A stretch of DNA of 64,000 nt from JAFGHJ01 sp964534175 (lineage in GTDB: Bacteria > Hydrothermota > UBA3072). The DNA lies in assembly GCA_964534175.1 (NCBI GenBank), contig CAZHNS010000008.1, positions 14,267 through 78,266 on the forward strand, in the 5' to 3' direction. Positions 24,427-33,832 of the stretch are shown here, in pieces. Each line of letters opens with the position of its first letter. Position 1 is the stretch's first letter. Under the pieces are notes generated by a model that was not told the DNA's origin, made no database searches, and was given only the letters and a program-made list of their open reading frames with translations. The translations under genes and the position numbers were made by a program.

Positions 24427-27129
24427 ATGTCTTTTCTGTTTTTTATGATGATATCATGGAGTTCGATAAGTGACGAAAATTTTACGGTAATATACCCCGA
24501 CGAATCTTATACGGACTGTGCGCTTCAGCAACTTTCCATACTGGAAAATTACAGGGAAAGTGTTATAGAATTTACTCACAATGATCCTGGGAGAACCTTA
24601 TTGTTTATAGATGATCTTGGGGGTATGATAAATGGTGGGGCTATGCCTTCGGTAAACGGGATTGTTTTAAATTCATATATTCCACCGCCTGTCCCCAGAT
24701 ACGGTAGCTTTCCTTCCTGGTGGAGAATAGCACCTCTTCATGAATATACTCATATTGCAAATATGACAAGTACAGGAGGATTGCCTAAATTGTTTAGAGG
24801 CTTATTCGGTAAGAATTTTCAGCCTAATTTATATGTACCCTTGTGGGTAGCTGAGTCTTATACGGTTTATTTTGAGAGTAAACAATTTCCGTTCGAAGGT
24901 AGATTAAATGAAGGTTTTTTTGATGCATATGGTATGGCCTGTGCTAGAGATAGCAATTTTCCGAGTATGCATGATTTTACTTATGATTTTTATAAATTTC
25001 CTTTTGGAGATGCTTTTTATATGTGGGGTGGTTTTATGGCAAGATATAGAGCGAAAAAGTATGGAGAAGCCAGAGTATCCGATTGGGCTGACAGATATGG
25101 AAAATCCATACCTTTAATAAGCTTCGAGTATACTCATAAATCTGCGTATGGTAAATTTTCTTTTAACCTTTATGATGAAGTGAAAAACGAATTTCAGAAT
25201 AATCTTACGGAATGTAATTTCTATCAGAAATCGGAAGTTCTATATTCGGGTAAAGAATACCTGGATTTTCTTACACATGATGGGAGATATCTGTATTTTA
25301 AAACAGGGAAAATAATAAAATCTTCAGTATATGGAGGCGTCTCTTATTCTGAAATAGTCCAATTGGACCCTGAAACGGGAAAGTCTAAAATAATTTTAAA
25401 AGATCCCGTTCTTTCTGCAATACCTATGCGAGTAAAAAATGGTAAAATTTTTTATGGGAAGCTTGATGTTTTAAAAACCAGCGGGAATCTGGTTGGGACT
25501 AAGTTAAAAAATGATATATACAGTCTCGATTTAAATACTTTGCGGAGAAAGAGAATTTATTCTGACGATGGAACATTAAGGGCTTTTGATATTTTAGAAG
25601 ATGGCAAAATTATTATTGGTAGACAAAAGGGCTGGAAGGGAGGTGTTATCGAGGTAATAGATAAGGAAAAAAGAGATGTTATATTCTCTTCTGATTTTGA
25701 TACGCCGTTCGATATTGTGGTCGGAGAAGATAAAACAGCAGTACTTATGCATAATGAAGATAAGGGCAACAGGATTTTCTTATCAGAAGGTAATACAGTC
25801 GAAATCGAGGAACCTTACGCGAAATGCGGGCTTAATTTCGTAGGAGAAGACCTTTTGTTTTCATCTAACAGGCGTGGATTCTGGCAGGCCTATATGTGGA
25901 AAGATTCCTCTTTATATAAGGTCACTGACGTCCCTTTTTGTACCTATCCTGTGGTGCTGAACGGTAAAATATATTTCATAGGGATGTCTTCCCAGGGACA
26001 AACTATCGAAATGGTAAAAATGACAGAAGGGGAGAAAATAGAAAAATTACAAGATTTACCTGATCATGCCCTGCCTTCATACATAAATCTAGAATATAAA
26101 AAAGGAGGCTATATAAATAATTTCAGGCATCTTTTATGGGATCCTGTTTTTAGATGGCCAACATTTTACACTGAAAATGGCAGGACGAATTTCAGGCTTG
26201 ACGTTTTGGGGATGGATGCTTCGGGAAGTAGAAATCTATCCTGGTATTTGAATTATGAGGAACAAACTGGGTTTACCGGTTACGGTATGAAGTATTCGAC
26301 ATTTTTCTTAAGACCTTCATTGGTTACGGTCGAAGCAGAAAAAGAGAGGGATAGGCGCTCAGCACTGGTTTATTTTTCATATCCTTTAAGGGTTTCATTG
26401 GCGAGTGGATTGCAAAATATTTATCTTGATTTTGCAGCCCATTATCACGATAGCCTTAATTCTGAGAGAGCGCCGCTAGTTTTTTCTCCGGTATTTACAT
26501 TCGGAGATTATAATAAGACATTTTTCCTTTCTCCTTCTTTAATATATGAATCCGAGGAAATAGGAAGTGATATTAACAGAAAAAGTTATAGACTCTATGG
26601 AGGAAGCAGTTTTTCATATCCGGGTTTTTCAATGCTCTTTTCGGGAATAGGTATATGGGATAAAGAGAATCCGGATTCCACTCTTTTAGAACCGATATGC
26701 GGAGAAGAAAAAAGGATGCGGTTGGGTGGAGCCGTTCAGTTTGAAATTGACTATCGGATTTTTACAATTGGGAAAGGAAATAATTTAATTCCGATTCATT
26801 TTAATGATCTCTGGTTCAGACCGTTTGCCCAGGTAATACATTCTCCGGATTGGGAAGAACCGATGACCACTGTAGGAGGACTTATTACTTTGGAAACTTC
26901 TGCTCTCTATATATTGAATTTAGAGCCGAGCATTGGTGTAGGATTCAGGGTTGACGAGAATAAGGCTTACTTTTTGTGGGGAGTTAGCGGAACTTTAGGA
27001 GATACCAGGATAGGAATTAGAGCAAGAATTCATCCTGAATTTCCCAGAAAAAGGAATATGTTCGATTTTAACCTCAGTAATTTTGAATTTTCTATCGAAA
27101 AAGCATTTCAGACGCCGTGGAAGCTTTGA
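24427..27129 (+). CDS. Secreted HExxH peptidase-like / beta-propeller / barrel protein
   Basis: 900-aa exported protein of unusual architecture. The N-terminal third has a gluzincin-type zinc site: HEYTH (H105, E106, H109) and a downstream Glu143 in WVAESYTVYFES, suggesting a peptidase. The middle (about 270-560) has TolB/PD40-like propeller strands (VQLDPETGKSKII, IYSLDLNTLRRKRIY). The last ~300 residues look like outer-membrane beta strands. The ATG at 24427 has GGGAGG six bases upstream and is preferred to 24415. The signal segment (MSFLFFMMISWSS) lacks a basic n-region, which is odd. Monocistronic, with its own promoter. Substrate unknown. Confidence 0.65.
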   Translation: MSFLFFMMISWSSISDENFTVIYPDESYTDCALQQLSILENYRESVIEFTHNDPGRTLLFIDDLGGMINGGAMPSVNGIVLNSYIPPPVPRYGSFPSWWRIAPLHEYTHIANMTSTGGLPKLFRGLFGKNFQPNLYVPLWVAESYTVYFESKQFPFEGRLNEGFFDAYGMACARDSNFPSMHDFTYDFYKFPFGDAFYMWGGFMARYRAKKYGEARVSDWADRYGKSIPLISFEYTHKSAYGKFSFNLYDEVKNEFQNNLTECNFYQKSEVLYSGKEYLDFLTHDGRYLYFKTGKIIKSSVYGGVSYSEIVQLDPETGKSKIILKDPVLSAIPMRVKNGKIFYGKLDVLKTSGNLVGTKLKNDIYSLDLNTLRRKRIYSDDGTLRAFDILEDGKIIIGRQKGWKGGVIEVIDKEKRDVIFSSDFDTPFDIVVGEDKTAVLMHNEDKGNRIFLSEGNTVEIEEPYAKCGLNFVGEDLLFSSNRRGFWQAYMWKDSSLYKVTDVPFCTYPVVLNGKIYFIGMSSQGQTIEMVKMTEGEKIEKLQDLPDHALPSYINLEYKKGGYINNFRHLLWDPVFRWPTFYTENGRTNFRLDVLGMDASGSRNLSWYLNYEEQTGFTGYGMKYSTFFLRPSLVTVEAEKERDRRSALVYFSYPLRVSLASGLQNIYLDFAAHYHDSLNSERAPLVFSPVFTFGDYNKTFFLSPSLIYESEEIGSDINRKSYRLYGGSSFSYPGFSMLFSGIGIWDKENPDSTLLEPICGEEKRMRLGGAVQFEIDYRIFTIGKGNNLIPIHFNDLWFRPFAQVIHSPDWEEPMTTVGGLITLETSALYILNLEPSIGVGFRVDENKAYFLWGVSGTLGDTRIGIRARIHPEFPRKRNMFDFNLSNFEFSIEKAFQTPWKL

Positions 27130-27160
27130 TCGATTATATAAAAATAAAAAGTCTTTAGTG

Positions 27161-27649
27161 TTATTTCTTAAATCTTCCGTCATCTTTTGATGAGGGAAGT
27201 TTATGGATGTTTTCCTCAAGCCATCCTATTTTGGTATTTTCTCGCATATCAAAATCAGGTACGTAGGGCTTAATGTCCAGAAGAGGTGTTCCATCTGCTA
27301 TATCTACATCCTGGATGCGAAGTGTTTCTCCTTCGATACCAACAAGACGTACCACAGAGAGGCCGATTGGATTGGGTCTGCTTGGAGCTCGTGTTGCAAA
27401 TAATCCACGGGTTTTGTCATCCATATAAGGTGTTACTCTCAATCTTGAGTTTTTTGAGAGATGAAAGTGGAATATTAAAATAATGTGAGAGAACCCTTCC
27501 ACATCTTTTAATCCTTCAGTATATTCCGGAAATATCTCCACTGTTCCTTTGATGCCTTTAGCAGCGGTGGGTTGTATGGGTATTCCCTGTAGCTTTTTGA
27601 AGGGAGAATGAATGATTCCTATTGGTTTATATTTTATTTCATCCGTCAT
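27161..27649 (-). CDS. trmO: tRNA (adenine37-N6)-methyltransferase TrmO family
   Basis: 162-aa cytoplasmic protein of the TrmO/TsaA (UPF0066) family, which methylates t6A37 of tRNA-Thr using SAM in a beta-barrel fold. Signatures: KPIGIIHSPFK at the N-terminus, TVEIFPEYTEGLKDVEGFSHIILIFHFH, and the family hallmark TRGLFATRAPSRPNPIGLSVVRLV. The C-terminal TPLLDIKPYVPDFD is also typical. A TTG at 27679 would add ten residues, but the ATG at 27649 fits the family start; neither has an SD. It lies downstream of a radical SAM gene on the same strand. Confidence 0.9.
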   Translation of the reverse strand: MTDEIKYKPIGIIHSPFKKLQGIPIQPTAAKGIKGTVEIFPEYTEGLKDVEGFSHIILIFHFHLSKNSRLRVTPYMDDKTRGLFATRAPSRPNPIGLSVVRLVGIEGETLRIQDVDIADGTPLLDIKPYVPDFDMRENTKIGWLEENIHKLPSSKDDGRFKK

Positions 27650-27724
27650 AAATTTTTTTAATAATATATACAGTTCCAAATAAGGTTTGCAATACTGCTG
27701 GTAAAGATATGGGAAAAGTATTAT

Positions 27725-29047
27725 TTAAAATAATCCGGTATAGATATTATTATTGGCAGCTTCTCTTAGAGTAGCGCGGGATGCTTTTCTCATCACGAAG
27801 TTAACCGGAATGTATAATAATGAAGATTTTCTTAAATGAAAAGTTCTTTTAGCAATCGAACGTAATGAGGAAAGCTGTTTTCGTGACCAGTAATAACCTT
27901 CCTGAAGTTCTTCAACAGTTAATAATTTAGGCTGGAAGACAACCTCTCCCACGGTATATTTTGACCAATCACGACTTATTATTCTTCCTTCTTTTTCCAT
28001 TTTCTCGTTAAGACGTGTTCCCGGAAGTGGTGTAAGTATTGCAAGGCTTGCCAATTCTATTTGGTTTCTATCGATAAAGGATACGGTCTCTTCAAAAACA
28101 CTTTTGCCATCCGAATCGAAGCCGAAAATAAAAGCTCCTATAATAGCTATGCCGTGGTCGTGGATTATTTTTATTGATTCTTTGTAATCTTCAACTTTGT
28201 TCATACTTTTTCCAACTTCTTTTAAACTGCTTGGAGATACAGATTCGATACCAATAAAAAGAGATATGCACCCACTTCTCGCGGCAAGTCTTAACAGTTC
28301 TCTATTTTTAGCTATGACAAGAGATGCCTGTCCAAACCATTTAATATTCAGAGGAATTAAAGCTTTAAATAATTCTTTGGCATATTTAGGATTTCCCGCG
28401 ATATTATCATCGACAAAAAATATGATAGTTCGTCTACTTACGGTTTTTATCTCTCTTACAATGTCTTCGATAGATCTTGTTCGGTAGGTTTGTCCGAAGA
28501 AATGAGTAACAGTGCAGAAATCGCAGTTAAAAGGACACCCCCGGGTTGTCTGTATCAGATGCATTTCTTTGTAGTATTTGTTCTTTTTTTCATATAAGTC
28601 TGTTCTGGGTAAGGGGATTTTTTTTAGGTCCGGTCTTTTTTTCGAAGAATAAAACTTTTTTAGTTTTCCGTTCTTGAAATCCTTTACGAGGGGTTTTATC
28701 TGTCCTTCCGCTTCTCCCATTACGATAGAGTCGGCATGTTTTATGGCTTCAAGAGGCAGTACCGAAGCATGCATCCCTCCCATTATGACAGGAACGCCTT
28801 TTTCTCTGAATTTATCTGCAATTTCATAAGCTCTGGGTACTGTCGAAGTAATCGAAGTTATTCCAACCAGGTCTACTTTTTCAGCATAATCGATTTCTTC
28901 GATACTGTCATTTATTATCTCGATCTTGGTACCGCGGGGAAACAGAGCCGCAACGGTTGCAAGACTTAAACGCGAAAAATTTATTGCCTTTTCTCTTTTG
29001 CTAACAAATTGTACTGGGGACCGGGGTGAGATTAATTTAACAAACAT
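27725..29047 (-). CDS. B12-binding-domain radical SAM protein
   Basis: 440-aa enzyme. The N-terminus (about 1-130) is a cobalamin-binding Rossmann-like domain (VDLVGITSITSTVPRAYEIA ... VPVIMGGMHASVLPLEAI). The radical SAM core follows with CPFNCDFC binding the [4Fe-4S] cluster, preceded by LIQTTRGC. The C-terminal region (about 370-440) resembles that of BchE/HpnP-like enzymes that methylate or rearrange lipids and secondary metabolites. No substrate gene is adjacent. SD AAGGAG before the ATG. A promoter-like TTTACT-N16-TATACT lies about 110 bases upstream. Confidence 0.88.
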   Translation of the reverse strand: MFVKLISPRSPVQFVSKREKAINFSRLSLATVAALFPRGTKIEIINDSIEEIDYAEKVDLVGITSITSTVPRAYEIADKFREKGVPVIMGGMHASVLPLEAIKHADSIVMGEAEGQIKPLVKDFKNGKLKKFYSSKKRPDLKKIPLPRTDLYEKKNKYYKEMHLIQTTRGCPFNCDFCTVTHFFGQTYRTRSIEDIVREIKTVSRRTIIFFVDDNIAGNPKYAKELFKALIPLNIKWFGQASLVIAKNRELLRLAARSGCISLFIGIESVSPSSLKEVGKSMNKVEDYKESIKIIHDHGIAIIGAFIFGFDSDGKSVFEETVSFIDRNQIELASLAILTPLPGTRLNEKMEKEGRIISRDWSKYTVGEVVFQPKLLTVEELQEGYYWSRKQLSSLRSIAKRTFHLRKSSLLYIPVNFVMRKASRATLREAANNNIYTGLF

Positions 29048-29371
29048 TCTTAACTCCTTTCATTTATCCCTCTTAAGATGTACACAGACATAGGGAACTT
29101 CCCCAAATTTCTTTTACATGTGATTATCATATAATCTTAGACGAATGTGTTTACTTAAGTATAACATAAAACACATAAAAGTAAAGGGAATAGAAAGACT
29201 CTTTGTTCGAACTTAATTAAGTGTTTTTCTGTTATGGGTTTTTCGGTTAAAAATTATTATCTCCACAAAAATATAGTTATCAATATTTGATTGGGGGCAA
29301 TAATTATGTACATCAAATTTTTTAGCACCGTCCCCTTAGATATCAAAACTCTTTTTTCGACGATTGCTCCT
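29048..29371. other. 324-bp gap between RRM and radical SAM genes
   Basis: Both flanking genes are on the minus strand. A minus-strand promoter-like pair TTTACT (29180-29185) / TATACT (29158-29163, 16-base spacer) lies about 110 bases before the radical SAM gene. Small open frames here are shadows or lack ribosome sites. I see no RNA gene. Confidence 0.5.
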
Positions 29372-29674
29372 TTACCACCGGGAGTGGCCGCCGCGAGAAG
29401 ATCTACTCCTTTTGCCACCTCTGGAACCTTCCTGGCGTGGTCTGGCTTCATTGACGACAATTTCTCTGCCTTTTAGTTCTTTGCCGTTTAGACCACTAAT
29501 TGCAGCTTCTGCTTCCGCTTTCTCGGGCATTTCTACAAAGCCGAATCCTCTGGATCTACCTGTAAACTTATCTGTAATTATCTTAACGCTGGATACCTTC
29601 CCATGAGCTTCAAAGGCTGTTTTAAGCTCTTCATCTGATAGATCCCACGATATATTTCCTACGTATATATTCAT
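29372..29674 (-). CDS. RRM-domain RNA-binding protein
   Basis: 100-aa protein with a single RNA recognition motif: RNP-2 IYVGNI at residues 2-7 and RNP-1 RGFGFVEM at about 42-49, plus the helix EAEAAISGLNGKELKGREI. The C-terminus is a Gly/Arg/Ser tail (SRGGKRSRSSRGGHSRW). Bacterial proteins of this type (cyanobacterial Rbp-like) bind RNA and often respond to cold; here only RNA binding is supported. A strong AAAAGGAGG precedes the ATG. Monocistronic. Confidence 0.93.
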   Translation of the reverse strand: MNIYVGNISWDLSDEELKTAFEAHGKVSSVKIITDKFTGRSRGFGFVEMPEKAEAEAAISGLNGKELKGREIVVNEARPRQEGSRGGKRSRSSRGGHSRW

Positions 29675-29909
29675 TTTACCTCCTTTTAGGTTTAGAATAT
29701 TTACATAATTTTGAAAATGTAATTGAGTTCGAATACTATTGTAGAATGTAAGTATTACGGACTATAACCGGCAAAACCATAAGGGAAACAAAAGGAAACA
29801 ACCACAGATAGAATCCTAAAGATCTTGAAGGTTTCTAACTACATTTTCTTTGAGACAAGATATGCGTTTCTTGGGATAAGTCAAGGTTAAATCTTGAGAT
29901 TAAATCCTC

Positions 29910-29937
29910 TTGACATTTAATGAAAAACAAGTACTTT
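29910..29937 (+). promoter_or_regulatory. Promoter of three-gene secreted operon
   Basis: TTGACA (29910-29915), 16-base spacer, TACTTT (29932-29937). It predicts a start near 29944, about 20 bases before the ATG at 29965. The rest of the 290-bp gap from 29675 holds AT-rich text with the phrase AACCACAGATAG, similar to the low-complexity phrases at 13673. Confidence 0.6.
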
Positions 29938-29964
29938 TTTCGTAATCGAGTCTAAGGGGGTTTT

Positions 29965-32900
29965 ATGCAAAGTCCAAAAAATTTTTTTATACTCTTTACT
30001 TCTTTTGTTTTTTTGCCGCTTTGTACCTTTGCTCAAGTTAATGTCAAGATTCACAGACCGCCTCCAAATCAATTAAAAATAGAGGATCTTTGGTGGGTAG
30101 ACCTGACTAATTCTGTAAGGGATCCGGCAAGGGCAAACACTTATAATGTTTATCTTTATGGCGAAATAAGCAGAGGAAACAAACTAATTTTTCGGGGTAG
30201 CACAAACAGTTTTAAGCTACCTCCCGGCACTAAAAGGGTACGTGCGCGTGATATAAAAAGTGTGCACGACACCTGGTACAGCCCGGAGTACGAAGAATAT
30301 CTCGTGCGTATTGGTAGTGTTCCGGCAGGTGACTATAACGTATGTGTTTCTGTTAAAGATTCAAAGACGAATAAGGAGCTGGCAAGACAATGTATAAAAG
30401 TTTCAGTTGAATTGGCGAATGCTCCCAGACTAATTTCTCCTAAAGGAGATTTGAAGGCTAAGATAAAAAGGCCTATTTTTACCTGGACAAGACCTTCTCC
30501 TGTTCCTGCCAATATGAAAATTAGTTATAAAGTTAAAATTGTGGAGGTTTTTGAGGGGCAAACCAAAGAAGAAGCTATTAGATCAAATATACCTGTTTAT
30601 GAGCAGGATGGCATTAAAAGTACTTCTTTACAATATCCAATTAAAGCAAAAGCTCTTGATATGGATAAAAATTATGCATGGCAGGTACAGGCTATTGATG
30701 AAGTTGGTATGCCTTTTGGCGAGCGGCAGGGTATGAGTGAAATATGGCAGTTTAATCCGCGAGATATATATAGAGATGATATAGTTAGATTGCCGCTTCC
30801 CGGGGTTTTGAAGATAGGTGATTTTGTTTTGAAGAATATTACTTATAGTACAGGGTCGAATATGGATTCCCTTTCAGGTCACGCGGAGTCGTTTTTCCTT
30901 CAGAAAAACATACCTACTCATTTTGGCGGCCCGATGTTTACATGGACTGAGGTAAATTTCTCATTAGATTTCAATAATTTAAAAGCAGAGTGGGCAACAG
31001 GTGATACGGCAGAGGTGACCGTGGGTGAAATTACCGAAGATTTCTCCACTCCTTTAGAGATTAATGTGGAGGGCTATCCTGTCTCAGTGTACGATGTACA
31101 TATGTGGGTGGATTCTGCAATTTCAGAACTTGCTGTTAAAGTTACCTGTCTTTGTGATACACTTAGTTGTGAAGCGCTCGCACTTGAACCTTTTACCTCA
31201 AGGGTTTCTCCTAAAATAGATTTATACAGAGAGTTTCCTGTTGAAGAGAGGGGACCCTTTGTCCTCGGAGAAACCGGTATTTTAATTAAATCGACTGATA
31301 AAGTGATAGTGGACTTGAGCAGAACGATTACCCCGGCTGATGTTGGAATTTCCTTTAATCAGGGAGAAACAATAGAACAACCGGATATGCAGAATTCTAA
31401 TACCGGTTTTCTTTACGGAAGATATACATTTACAAACGGAAAATTGAATTCGAGCGGTTTCAGTGCAACATTCCAGCTTGCTTCACCTTTTAACTTTTCT
31501 TCGATTAGCCCAATGGGTTTTGATGTTTCTTTAGCTTCAGGTTATCTTGAAATTGATAGTTGTAAGGTAAAGGGAGGTATATTCACCAATGGTTCTATTC
31601 AGATTCGAAAAGGAGAAAGAGGTGTTTATAAAGCCGATGGTGGTCAAATTTCTGTTGATTATGATTCGCTTTTTGTTGATTCGAAGTTGAATATTTATGG
31701 TGATGTGATTAACAAAAGTGATGAGATGAGGTGGGGTGGGTTTGGGATTACCTGGAATGATGGACAGTTCAGGTTGAAAGGAGGCCCTGCTAGATTTGTC
31801 TCACCTGTTAAAGGAGACACATTTAAGGTTTATGCGCCTATAATGCTTGATTCTCTTTCCGGGCTAACAATTAAATATGATAAAGATCATTATATTTTCA
31901 GTATTTATTCTATAGATACGGAAGACTCGATTCAAATTTCAGGTGGGGCTCTGATAGGATATTTTAATGTTCAGGCTTTTGGAATCTCCGGTATACTGCG
32001 TCCATTTAGTCAATCAAGACCAAGAGACAGTGTTATGTTGGGGGATAAAAATTCATCCCAGTATGAGGGTAAAGAGCCGTTTATTACCTATATAGGATGG
32101 CTTTTAAAAGAGCCGGATGTAGATAGTTCTCTGAACATTGAGTTTACATTCGCAGGGAACTCCGCATTTGATTCGGACATAGGAGGTCAGTTTAAGATTC
32201 CAATGGAGTGTGTTTTTTATTCGGATAAAGACACTTGCAAAATTATGCCTCCATTTAGCGGTATGGAGGTTACTTCAACAGCAAGTTTTGTTGGAGGGAA
32301 TGTTGCTTTTAGCGATACACTCCAATTGCCTTATTGGGGAGTAGGTATTACTTCAAAGCGAGGTGTCATTAGTGTTAAACTTGGTGAGATCGTTTACACT
32401 AATGCGGATATTTACGAACCTGTTCATTTTTCTAAGGGGTTTAATATTATCTGGGGTGAAATGCTTGCCAATGGTAGTCTCGGAGAGTTCTACTTTAACC
32501 ATAATGCTGCTCATCAGAAGTTCGACGGATTTCCAATTACTCTCGATTCGGCTGCTCTAAGCGCGTACGATTCTAATAAGCCCGGGGAACTTGTCGTAAG
32601 AAGCAACGTTCACTTTAGTTTCTTCGGAGAAACAGATACACTCATTACAGTACACGATGCAATATATGACAAAGTTCTTGAACCTTATTTTGGTAGATTG
32701 GTTTCTATTGACCCTTATTCTTTTGCTCTGTATAGAGAATGGGGTTCCGATATGTCTATTATGGATTTCCCTGAAGTTATGTATGATTCACTAGCGCAGA
32801 ATGGTTTTAAGGGAACAGGGCTGGTAGATATTGAGTTTATGCCAGATGCTCATCTTCCTGCGACCATAAGGATAGATAGCATGTCTTCGAGTATATGTAT

Positions 32901-33819
32901 GACTGATAACAATGTTCACGATCTGTTTTTTGGTGTAGGAAATTTTAGTTCGGTTGAGAGGACCTGGGGTTGTATTTACATTGAGGGCGATGAGCTTAAG
33001 CGAATGGTAACAGGCGGAGCCCTGTATGCCGGAGCTAGTGCCGTGAGTTTGGTTCCTGCTCAAGGTGGCGGAGGGGTAGAATGGAAAACTGTGGTTACTC
33101 CTACAATGACTCAATTTACATGTCATGGTCTAATGTATATAGATATTGGTTTGGCACACGCGGAGGTAAACGGCAGAATTCGCCTTACTCATGATAGGAG
33201 CATACCGGCTCTTGATGGTGAGGTTTATGGTCATTTTAATATGTCGGATGTTCTTGTGGGAGGAATGGAAGCAGAAGGACAGGTCACCTGGCATTTCGGC
33301 AGTGATTACTTTATGCTTCAGGGGAGAGTTTCTGTAGATATTTATTCGTGGCTCGGAGGGGCTGGAATGGAAGGAGGCTTGTTTATAGGTAAAGATGCCC
33401 CGAGCAGTCAAGCCTGGGTTCTTTTGGATGAAGATGGGCGATTTGGTATAAATATAGAGAAACTTCCCGAAACACTTACCGGGGTTTATGGATATGGTGA
33501 ATTCAAATGGAGTAAGAAATTCTTAGGGGGTGTGCTTGAGGCTGAGATAGTCATACATGTTGGGCTTGGTCTATTCGTGCAGATTAATGGACCCGCTATG
33601 ATGGGTAATTGCGGAATTTATATACGCGGTGAGATTCTATGGGGACTTGTTTCTGCTTCGGTCTTAGCAAATTTACAATTCTTTGCCGCAGTGCCGCCAG
33701 ATCCCTCATATTTCGAAGGGACTATAAAACTCAGAGGTTGTGTAGCCTATATTTTCTGCGCGAGTGTTAAGCTTACTGCCGGTCTAAGTACAGAAGATGG
33801 ATTCTATATTGAATATTAA
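29965..33819 (+). CDS. Giant secreted beta-rich protein with FN3-like N-terminus
   Basis: 1284-aa exported protein of unknown function. Signal peptide ending TFAQ. The N-terminal ~270 residues consist of Ig/FN3-like sandwiches (PAGDYNVCVSVKDSKTNKE; APRLISPKGDL; KISYKVKIVEVFEGQ; KNYAWQVQAIDEVG). They resemble the N-terminal domains of large TANFOR-type proteins of T9SS bacteria. The remaining ~1000 residues are an uninterrupted run of short beta strands with a periodic feel (FGISGILRPF, GVGITSKRGVISVKLGEIVY), like a long beta-helix or barrel-like sheet. There is no sorting domain or catalytic motif. First of three co-oriented genes; SD AAGGGGG. Confidence 0.6.
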   Translation: MQSPKNFFILFTSFVFLPLCTFAQVNVKIHRPPPNQLKIEDLWWVDLTNSVRDPARANTYNVYLYGEISRGNKLIFRGSTNSFKLPPGTKRVRARDIKSVHDTWYSPEYEEYLVRIGSVPAGDYNVCVSVKDSKTNKELARQCIKVSVELANAPRLISPKGDLKAKIKRPIFTWTRPSPVPANMKISYKVKIVEVFEGQTKEEAIRSNIPVYEQDGIKSTSLQYPIKAKALDMDKNYAWQVQAIDEVGMPFGERQGMSEIWQFNPRDIYRDDIVRLPLPGVLKIGDFVLKNITYSTGSNMDSLSGHAESFFLQKNIPTHFGGPMFTWTEVNFSLDFNNLKAEWATGDTAEVTVGEITEDFSTPLEINVEGYPVSVYDVHMWVDSAISELAVKVTCLCDTLSCEALALEPFTSRVSPKIDLYREFPVEERGPFVLGETGILIKSTDKVIVDLSRTITPADVGISFNQGETIEQPDMQNSNTGFLYGRYTFTNGKLNSSGFSATFQLASPFNFSSISPMGFDVSLASGYLEIDSCKVKGGIFTNGSIQIRKGERGVYKADGGQISVDYDSLFVDSKLNIYGDVINKSDEMRWGGFGITWNDGQFRLKGGPARFVSPVKGDTFKVYAPIMLDSLSGLTIKYDKDHYIFSIYSIDTEDSIQISGGALIGYFNVQAFGISGILRPFSQSRPRDSVMLGDKNSSQYEGKEPFITYIGWLLKEPDVDSSLNIEFTFAGNSAFDSDIGGQFKIPMECVFYSDKDTCKIMPPFSGMEVTSTASFVGGNVAFSDTLQLPYWGVGITSKRGVISVKLGEIVYTNADIYEPVHFSKGFNIIWGEMLANGSLGEFYFNHNAAHQKFDGFPITLDSAALSAYDSNKPGELVVRSNVHFSFFGETDTLITVHDAIYDKVLEPYFGRLVSIDPYSFALYREWGSDMSIMDFPEVMYDSLAQNGFKGTGLVDIEFMPDAHLPATIRIDSMSSSICMTDNNVHDLFFGVGNFSSVERTWGCIYIEGDELKRMVTGGALYAGASAVSLVPAQGGGGVEWKTVVTPTMTQFTCHGLMYIDIGLAHAEVNGRIRLTHDRSIPALDGEVYGHFNMSDVLVGGMEAEGQVTWHFGSDYFMLQGRVSVDIYSWLGGAGMEGGLFIGKDAPSSQAWVLLDEDGRFGINIEKLPETLTGVYGYGEFKWSKKFLGGVLEAEIVIHVGLGLFVQINGPAMMGNCGIYIRGEILWGLVSASVLANLQFFAAVPPDPSYFEGTIKLRGCVAYIFCASVKLTAGLSTEDGFYIEY

Positions 33820-33832
33820 AAAGGGGATAAAG

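Noticed and set aside
29257..29460. Minus-strand open frame overlapping the RRM gene
   Set aside because: It overlaps the Gly/Arg tail codons of the RRM gene in another frame and lacks an SD.
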